Origin: Liolophura sinensis
Lineage: Eukaryota > Mollusca > Polyplacophora > Chitonida > Chitonidae
DNA length: 64,000 nucleotides
Assembly (NCBI RefSeq): GCF_032854445.1
Contig: NC_088296.1
Coordinates: forward strand, 6,811,435-6,875,434
Direction of reading: 5' to 3'
Part shown: in pieces, positions 57,922 through 64,000 of the stretch
Position numbering within the stretch: the first letter of the stretch is position 1
Layout of the letters: each line of letters starts with the position of its first letter
Translations under genes and position numbers: made by a program
The notes under the pieces: model-generated
Seen by the model: only the letters and a program-made list of their open reading frames with translations
Told to the model about the DNA's origin: nothing
Databases searched by the model: none

Positions 57922-58071
57922 GAATTACAAATCATGACGAGTATTCCCTGGTACGAGAACTTCCCGACGATGAGAAAGAGAAAACGTTGACCCTGAAGCG
58001 AGACAAATCCTTGGCCAGAGACCAGAAAAAGCTAGAGGAGATGAAAAAGAAACTTCACACAGATGATGAAT
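57922..58071 (+). CDS. TLN: Talin exon 5: F1 with its inserted loop (residues 122-171)
   Basis: Acceptor CCGTTTGACAG ends at 57921; donor T/GTAAGT after 58071. It encodes ITNHDEYSLVRELPDDE followed by a Lys/Glu-rich stretch ending KLHTDDE. In known talins this charged part is the flexible F1 loop that contacts acidic phospholipids. The loop keeps the basic character (TLTLKRDKSLARDQKKLEEM). The exon ends one base into codon 172. Its last bases and splice site are tandemly duplicated in the next intron. Confidence 0.95.
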
Positions 58072-58390
58072 GTAAGTTATGTGGTCCTTCATGCAAGGTG
58101 ACACGAAAACTTGTTTGAATGAAACCACACAGATGATGAATGTAAGTTATGTGGTCCTTCATGCAAGGTGATACGAAAACTTGTTTGAATGAAACCACAC
58201 AGATGGATGTGTTATGTGGTCCTTCATGCAAGGTGACATGAAAACTTGTTTGAATGAAACTACACAGATGAATGTAAGTTATGTGGTCCTTCGTGCAAGG
58301 TGACACGAAAACTTTTTTGAATGAAACTTCACACAGATGATGAATGTAAGTTATGTGGTCCTTCATGCAAGGTGACACGAAAAACATGTT
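58051..58390. repeat. TLN: Tandem duplication of the exon 5 donor region, about 5 copies
   Basis: Unit of about 65-70 bp: CACACAGATGATGAATGTAA, GTTATGTGGTCCTTCATGCA, AGGTGACACGAAAACTTGTT, TGAATGAAAC. The first copy is the true exon end. Donor-like AAT/GTAAGT recurs at about 58142, 58274 and 58346; the copy at about 58200 has lost it. Confidence 0.95.
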
Positions 58391-58550
58391 CAAAGTCAAA
58401 GTGGCACAGGTATAGTTTGAGGTATATTGTTTTATAAACTAAATTAAATTAAATTTTAGAATGACATTGCAATAACCATGGAACTCACTTCACAATTAAC
58501 ACTTTTGTAGTGTCCTTATTGATGACGTTGGATGGTTATTCTTTTCTCAG

Positions 58551-58693
58551 TGAATTGGTTGGACCACTCTAAGCCCTTAAGAGAACAAGGTATTGACTCC
58601 AATGAGACGCTTCTGCTGCGCCGGAAGTTCTTCTTCTCTGATCAGAACGTGGATGCACGTGACCCTGTGCAGTTGAACTTACTGTATGTACAG
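58551..58693 (+). CDS. TLN: Talin exon 6: end of F1 and start of F2 (residues 172-219)
   Basis: Acceptor TATTCTTTTCTCAG ends at 58550; donor CAG/GTGAGT after 58693. With the T from exon 5 it reads LNWLDHSKPLREQGI, then ETLLLRRKFFFSDQNVDARD and PVQLNLLYVQ. The RRKFF-SDQNVD-RDPVQLNLLYVQ signature is diagnostic of the talin FERM head. Ends in phase 0. Confidence 0.97.
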
Positions 58694-59177
58694 GTGAGTT
58701 GCTCTCATGACGACAGCGTAGAAGGTTCGAGGATCGACCATGTCATTCTCGTTACAACATGGCTGCAATATGGCCGATGTGGCCTGCTGTCAGACTCATT
58801 CGTTTATTCATTCCCCCCTGTCACAACAACGTTACGACACTGGTGAGGCAGGACAGATTTCATTTTGGGTTCTGCATGACTATTGTATACCCGTAAAGAA
58901 AGCTTGCTACAGTTAAAATCTGTAGTGTCTGCGCTGATTGTCACACATTTGTTATTTACCTGCTCACGTCTGTGACGCACGCACTCTGCTCATTGTGACA
59001 TTTCACTGCTGACGCTACAGTTTCACAAAGATAACGCAGTACATCCTGCTGTGCACTTTGGCACTGTACTGTTACACTCGTGAAGCCATTTGTTGTTCTC
59101 TGACCACCGTTATTTTATTTAATATTATTCAATGCTATGATTTTTTGTTTTGTCTGAATTTCCAGATTTAAAAATTC

Positions 59178-59294
59178 CTCTGGGTTCGGCCTGGTTTCCT
59201 CACACCATAATGCTGGACTCCGTTGTATTGGTGAAATATCCTTGAGTACAGCATAAAACACTAATCAAATAAATAAATAAATAAATAAAATAAA
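59178..59294 (+). mobile_element. SINE family A, 3' end
   Basis: TGGGTTCGGCCTGGTTTCCT to GTACAGCATAAAACACTAAT with (AAAT)n tail; in talin intron 6. Confidence 0.8.
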
Positions 59295-59908
59295 CGTGTA
59301 AATGTTGAATTGAACACCTACTTGGTTTTTCTGACAAAACATTTATCAAACTTCACAGAAGTACATGTAGGTTTATGTGGTGGGTAAATCAGTTCAAATC
59401 AGGCAAAATGTGCCATTTAAAAAAATGCTAATTTATGCGTGGAAATACAGTTCTCTTCTCTCAGTGTTGATATATGCAACTAGATGTTGGTGCAGTATCA
59501 TCAAGGACATATTAGGTTTTGTGGATTACTAACAGAGAGCAAGCCCACGCTCAAACCTGGCACATTCTTTCCCCCATTAATAATGCATGCCGGGCGTAAT
59601 TTACACAGAGATATTATCGTCTGCTGTTTCCTGTGGCTGACATTTTCTTTGTGAGGGGAAAATGATCAGAAAAGCGCACTCGGACAAATGTCAGATTTAA
59701 TTTGTAGCTACATGTAAGGCAGAATAACTGCTGTATGTACATGTATATATGTTCACTATTCTGTATGTGGAGCCGTCTACATTCGTGTGTGGGCCGTGTG
59801 TTGTGTATATCTTAGAAGTGAGTCCAGTGTGTCGTCTGCATTGAGATTAGGGAACTTTTGAACACTTTGTACATTTGGATATAACGTATGGATAGATTTT
59901 TGAAAGAT

Positions 59909-60060
59909 TTATTTTGTTCATTTCATTTGTGTTCTACGCTGTACTCAAGAATATTTTTCACTTATACGATGGTGGCCATCATTTTGTGGGAAAAAAACGT
60001 GCACAGCCCAGGGAAAACCCACGACTGTCCGAAGGTTGCTGACAGACCTTCCCACGTACG
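59909..60060 (-). mobile_element. SINE family A, reverse, 3' half
   Basis: ATTTGTGTTCTACGCTGTAC through ACCCACGACTGTCCGAAGGT to GACCTTCCCACGTACG; in talin intron 6. Confidence 0.8.
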
Positions 60061-60419
60061 ATATTTGAAAGAAAAATTGATTATGCCTCTATCATGTATG
60101 GTGCACCAAGGCCAAAAGTAAATACTACATGGCCACTTAAACTGAGATCAATGTTTAACTATTTAGATTTAAGAAAAAAAAAAAAGAAAAATACCATGAC
60201 ATATTAAGACAGGGATTTTGAAATCAATGGCTGGTTTCAAAAGTTGGTAATTTCACAAAAGGTCTGTGTTTTACATCAAGCATTCAGGTTTTCTCCATGA
60301 AAATGGCTGGCATCGCATAAGTGAAAAATTTCAGAGTAGGGGACCAATTAATTAATTAAATATCTTTGTACAAGTATTTCCCCCCTTCACAATAATGTTT
60401 CTGTTGCGTTCTGTTTCAG

Positions 60420-60547
60420 TCCCGAGACGCCATTCTGAACGGCACGCACCCTGTCACCCAGGATGAGGCTATCATGTTCGGGGGCATACAGTGTCAGATT
60501 CAGTTTGGGGATCATGTTGAACACAAGCACAAACCAGGCTTTCTCGA
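60420..60547 (+). CDS. TLN: Talin exon 7: F2 subdomain (residues 220-261)
   Basis: Acceptor GTTCTGTTTCAG ends at 60419; donor CGA/GTAAGT after 60547. It encodes SRDAILNGTHPVTQDEAIMF and GGIQCQIQFGDHVEHKHKPG, part of the helical F2 subdomain. In vertebrate talins this region and the Lys residues that follow form part of the membrane orientation patch. Ends two bases into codon 262. Confidence 0.95.
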
Positions 60548-60555
60548 GTAAGTTG

Positions 60556-60872
60556 TCCAGTCTGATTGGCTGGGGTACTCTTAAGTGTTCAGTAACAAGA
60601 GATTCAGGTTAATTAAGTCTCTTATTGGCTGATATGCTCTTAGTGTTCTGTAACTTGAAATTGGGTTTAATTCCTTGTAACAAAGCGTCAGATTGTCTTG
60701 GTGTGCTCTTAATGTTATGTAACAAGAGATTGAGTTTAATTAGTTGTAACATAGTCTGTGATTGGCTAGTGTGATATCACTGTTATGTAACAAGAGGTTG
60801 AGTTTAATTTGTTGTAACACAGTCTCTGATTGGCTGGCATTCTTTAAGGTTATGCAGCAAGAGATTGAGTTC
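60556..60872. repeat. Tandem repeat, unit about 74 bp, 4-5 copies
   Basis: Units share GATTGGCTGG-type, TGTAACAAGAGATTGAGTTT and AATTAGTTGTAAC landmarks; diverged copies. Begins 8 bp past the exon 7 donor. Confidence 0.8.
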
Positions 60873-61018
60873 AATTCTGTGGTTTATGGTTGTATTATAG
60901 GTACTCTCATGAAAACAAGTGTCTTTTCAGATTTTTATTTTTTTTATTGGCTGCTGTTTTAACCAAGGTTTCTAGAGTAAGGCTGTCATTCTCTAGCGGG
61001 CCTTCTTCTTTTGTAATA

Positions 61019-61213
61019 TGGTTTATATATCATTGAAAGATTGATAAGCTACGGTTCATATATCAATGAAAGATTGATAAGCTACGGTTCATATATCAAT
61101 GAAAGATTGATAAGCTACGGTTCATATATCAATGAAAGATTGATAAGCTACGTTTCATATATCATTGAAAGATAGATAAGCTACGGTTCATATATCAATG
61201 AAACATTTTAGAT
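61019..61213. repeat. Minisatellite, 36-bp unit, 5 copies
   Basis: Unit GTTCATATATCAATGAAAGA then TTGATAAGCTACG; ends about 120 bp before talin exon 8. Confidence 0.95.
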
Positions 61214-61331
61214 ATGCTACGGTTGGGATTCATTTAATGAACATTATTGTTACACCTGTCATTTCTCTCCCCATTTTTTCTCTCTTAGCCCTTTTTAGTA
61301 ATCTGTACCATGTATATATTTTACTTTTCAG

Positions 61332-61395
61332 GCTGAAAGAATTCTTGCCCAAGGAATATGTCAAAGTGAAAGGCATTGAGAAGAAAATTTTTGTG
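61332..61395 (+). CDS. TLN: Talin exon 8: F2 (residues 262-283)
   Basis: Acceptor TTTTACTTTTCAG ends at 61331; donor GTG/GTAAAT after 61395. Encodes ELKEFLPKEYVKVKGIEKKI then FV. An alternative donor three bases earlier (TTT/GTGGTA) would drop one Val, but alignment of KIF-x-x-HK to known talins supports the site chosen. PKEYVK is strongly conserved in talins. Confidence 0.93.
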
Positions 61396-62018
61396 GTAAA
61401 TAATTTCTCACAGAAATACTTAGATTTGAAAATAAAACTCCTGACTTCAGAAGGGGCGGGGGCGTAACGTCATAAACAAAATTTTATTGTGGACCTAGAA
61501 ACAGGTACTTGTGGCTATGGAGTGTCCCAACACCCCTTCTGGTGACAGCATTACTTTTCGTTCCATTCCTGATGAAAGCAGCTGTGATGTCATGACGTCA
61601 CAGAAAGATTGAACATTTGTAACCAATGTATGGGACATCTGGTTGACCAATGTGACACAATACTGCATATGATTGGTCAGTTTGCATGGTCTTGATTGAC
61701 AGTTTGGAAAGGTCTCTTGCGTGACTGTATTTTATAACCTCTTAGTATGGGACTTGGTTTCGTTTACTTTGTAACTGATCTTAACTTTAAATCTAAATGC
61801 CTTTTCAGAGTTCGTAATTGTTGGGTAAAGTGTTGAAACAGGTTTTTCGATTTTGATTTTTTTGAAGTACATGTGTAAATTTAAATATGTGATTTATCAG
61901 ATTTATGTTGTCAGACTGTCATGATTTATGTTGTCAGACTATCATGATTTTATGGATATAATGTTGAAAGTGATGTGAAATCCCAAGCAAACCAATTCAG
62001 TTGTGTGATTTTTTTCAG

Positions 62019-62123
62019 GAACATAAAAAGTTTGTCAGTCTGTCAGAAGTGGAAGCCAAGGTCAAGTACACCCACCTGTGCAGATCACTGAAAACTTACG
62101 GTATTACCTTCTTCTTAGTTAAG
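62019..62123 (+). CDS. TLN: Talin exon 9: F2-F3 linker (residues 284-318)
   Basis: Acceptor TTTTTTTCAG ends at 62018; donor AAG/GTAAGA after 62123. Encodes EHKKFVSLSEVEAKVKYTHL and CRSLKTYGITFFLVK. The SLKTYG-x-x-FFLVK segment begins the F3 PTB-like subdomain, which in known talins binds the integrin NPxY motif. Phase 0 at both ends, 35 codons. Confidence 0.96.
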
Positions 62124-62146
62124 GTAAGAATTCATTAACCACCTCT

Positions 62147-62273
62147 GCCACTTCCGTGGCCTCAATCTCACCAGTGCAGTCCCTTTGAGTTCAAGTCCAG
62201 CTCATGCTGGCTTCCTCTCCTGCCGTAAGTGGGAAGGTCTGTCAGCAACCTGCAGATGGTTGTGAGTTTCACG
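62147..62273 (+). mobile_element. SINE family A, 3'-truncated
   Basis: CACTTCCGTGGCCTCAATCT (head with deletion), GAGTTCAAGTCCAGCTCATG, CAGCAACCTGCAGATGGTTG; ends there. It starts 23 bp after the talin exon 9 boundary. Confidence 0.8.
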
Positions 62274-62670
62274 TGTAGAAATAACGTGACTGTCTGAAGG
62301 CAAATGACCTTGGCGAAATGAAGTCACCAAAGTTGAAATGGAGAGAAACTGGTCTCACGATGAGACAGTTTCGTTGATTACAAAGACAGGGCCAAAATAA
62401 AATCATTTTGTCTCAAGATGGAAAGTTCACTCCAGTTTATCGAAAGTTTGGTAAAAAAAATAAAAAACACAGGTAAACACACGACAACAGATCTGGACAA
62501 TGTTGACCTATCTGATTTGTTGTGTGGAAGGGACACTCAACTTGCCTCAGCAGTATTCAACTTGCTGTTGAATCAACAAAAGTTGAACGATGTTGAATAG
62601 TCTGGACGGGGCTTTATGGACAGCCCGTTATTGTCAAATTTGATTTTGTATTTAGATGAAATTAGGACTA

Positions 62671-62838
62671 CCCTAATTCCTTAAACTTTTCACAAAGAGC
62701 AACTTTCAAATCATTTTATTCACATTTTAGATTTAATTTTGGAGGCAAAACTATATTTACATTGGTTGGATTGGCCAATTTCTTGGGCTTGGCAATAAGT
62801 ATAATTTTGTTAGTCTACACAGAATAATTCCTTGTGTT
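62671..62838 (+). mobile_element. MITE family C copy, truncated at talin exon 10
   Basis: CCTAATTCCTTAAACTTTTC through TTGGTTGGATTGGCCAATTT to TAGTCTACACAGAATAATTC, then the family sequence stops and CTTGTGTTCACAG, the exon 10 acceptor, follows. Confidence 0.75.
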
Positions 62839-62843
62839 CACAG

Positions 62844-62933
62844 GAGAAGATGAAGGGCAAGAATAAACTGGTACCTCGTCTGCTCGGAATTACAAAAGAG
62901 AGTGTTGTGAGAGTGGACGAGAAAACAAAAGAG
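62844..62933 (+). CDS. TLN: Talin exon 10: F3 (residues 319-348), last exon in the window
   Basis: Acceptor CCTTGTGTTCACAG ends at 62843; donor GAG/GTAATT after 62933. Encodes EKMKGKNKLVPRLLGITKES and VVRVDEKTKE, nearly identical to other talins. The KMKGKNK basic run belongs to the F3 face that contacts acidic phospholipids and the integrin membrane-proximal region. Phase 0 at both ends. The rest of F3, the rod and the C-terminal actin-binding domain must lie to the right of the window. Confidence 0.97.
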
Positions 62934-63135
62934 GTAATTTGTCCATGTTGTTTGAGGCGTTCATGTAGTACACATTGAAAGCTGTTGTCAGGTGTTAGAC
63001 AAGTGTAAGGCTTATTTGGCTGTCTTCATTTTAAAACTTAGCGATATTGAAAATTTTCAGCATACATGTATTACCTTCTGAACATCAATTTCTCAACTGG
63101 TTTCAGCCTGTTTTCATGGTATCATCAGAGCAAAG

Positions 63136-63276
63136 CTATAGAGGGGTTGCATGTGACGTCATCACCTTGGCAGAACAATAGCCAGGTAGCCATGTTGGAG
63201 TCCTGTTAAAATGGGCTGCTTTAGCTAGAATACTCCAATATGGCTACAAGAAGTAGGTCGTGCAACCCCTCTATAG
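63136..63276. mobile_element. 141-bp fold-back element with perfect 16-bp TIRs
   Basis: CTATAGAGGGGTTGCA at 63136-63151 and its exact reverse complement at 63261-63276. Inner arms also pair (TAGCCATGTTGGAGT with ACTCCAATATGGCTA). Too small to code; a fold-back MITE, possibly with a TA target. Confidence 0.75.
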
Positions 63277-63308
63277 GGCACTTGTATAAAGGAAGCTGTC
63301 ACGTCTCA

Positions 63309-63384
63309 CCATAAATCTGGCCGCCGTCGTATTAGTGAAATATTCTTGAGTACGACGTGAAACACCAATAAAATAAATAAATAA
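63309..63384 (+). mobile_element. SINE family A, 3' end
   Basis: CTGGCCGCCGTCGTATTAGT, TTGAGTACGACGTGAAACAC, AAATAAATAAATAA tail. Confidence 0.8.
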
Positions 63385-64000
63385 GATTTACAGGTTAGAT
63401 ACATTACAGAAAATATGTAAAATTTTTACCATTGAAATAAGTACAGTGTAGCTTCGCTATAAGACGCCTTGATATTGCGTGCAATCGGATATAACACGAC
63501 CCAAATCTTGACCCCCACCAAAAATCTGTGGTGTGCTTTCATGTGAGAACAGCTAAAACTGCAAAGGAATGAAGATTTTTCACTAAGAAATATGCGAAGT
63601 CCTGAATATTTCGACATCATTTACTTTCTTTCCTACGGTTAGTGTGTGACCCATATGTTATTTGATAGTTTAGGCTTACGCTTTTGAATATTACGTGAGT
63701 ATAAGCAAAAAGAAATGGATTTTCTATAAATAATGGAAGAGGTTTTAAGTGGTTACATTTCCTTGAAAGTGAGTTTGATTCCAAACAGATGTGTGATGTT
63801 ATTGTTACAGCATTACTTCCATGTATGTGTGACCTCGTCAGCAAGGCAGGACTCATTTTTCTCACTGTGACAGGCATACCTCATAAAGGGATTAATATTT
63901 CAGTAAATGCTGATAATTTTAATCAGATTATTAAAGTTATCGCCTATAAAGCGAGGTTTGAAATGGCAGGGAGTGAGATTTGGCTTACTGGCATGTTGAC

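Larger units (their letters stand above)
62934..64000 (+). other. TLN: Talin intron 10, incomplete
   Basis: Holds a 141-bp fold-back element and a SINE 3' end, otherwise AT-rich. No further talin exon was recognised before the edge. Confidence 0.8.

Overview
This window is nuclear DNA from an invertebrate animal: AT-rich, with GT-AG introns, CpG-containing promoters, and a very high load of short interspersed and tandem repeats. A tRNA-derived SINE whose 3' end reads CGTAAAACACCAATCAAATA, recurring about 30 times, and the talin sequence together suggest a lophotrochozoan, most likely a mollusc. No prokaryotic, viral or organellar genes were seen.

Two protein-coding genes can be supported. 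On the minus strand (about 6.06 kb down to 0.56 kb) lies an unrecognised gene. Three coding exons join in phase (4298-4184, 2927-1308, 1098-653) and predict a 726-residue, mostly low-complexity protein. A probable 5'UTR exon ends at 5944 and a poly(A) signal lies at 566-561. On the plus strand is the 5' part of a talin gene. A probable non-coding first exon ends at 9457 under a promoter with CRE, ETS, GC-box and YY1-like motifs. A 35.7 kb first intron follows, then nine exons (45128-62933) encode residues 1-348. These cover F0, F1, F2 and the start of F3 of the FERM head. The rod and the rest of F3 lie beyond the right edge. The two promoters are head-to-head, about 3.3 kb apart.

The rest is repeats. 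Talin intron 1 (9458-45127) holds at least a dozen tandem arrays with units from about 27 to 101 bp. Intron 2 (45411-56542) holds two short arrays and a 3.2 kb satellite of 155-bp monomers (48808-52045). Dispersed elements include two SINE families that share a 3' tail motif, a roughly 215-bp terminal-inverted-repeat MITE family with 11 copies, two elements flanked by TTAA, and a 141-bp fold-back element.

The points most worth checking are four: a tandem duplication that copied the 5' splice site of talin exon 5 several times, the orphan minus-strand gene, the variant structure inside the 155-bp satellite, and the tail motif shared by the two SINE families. Long open frames over the tandem arrays were judged not to be genes. 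Splice models come from reading frames and splice-site motifs only; no transcript evidence was available.
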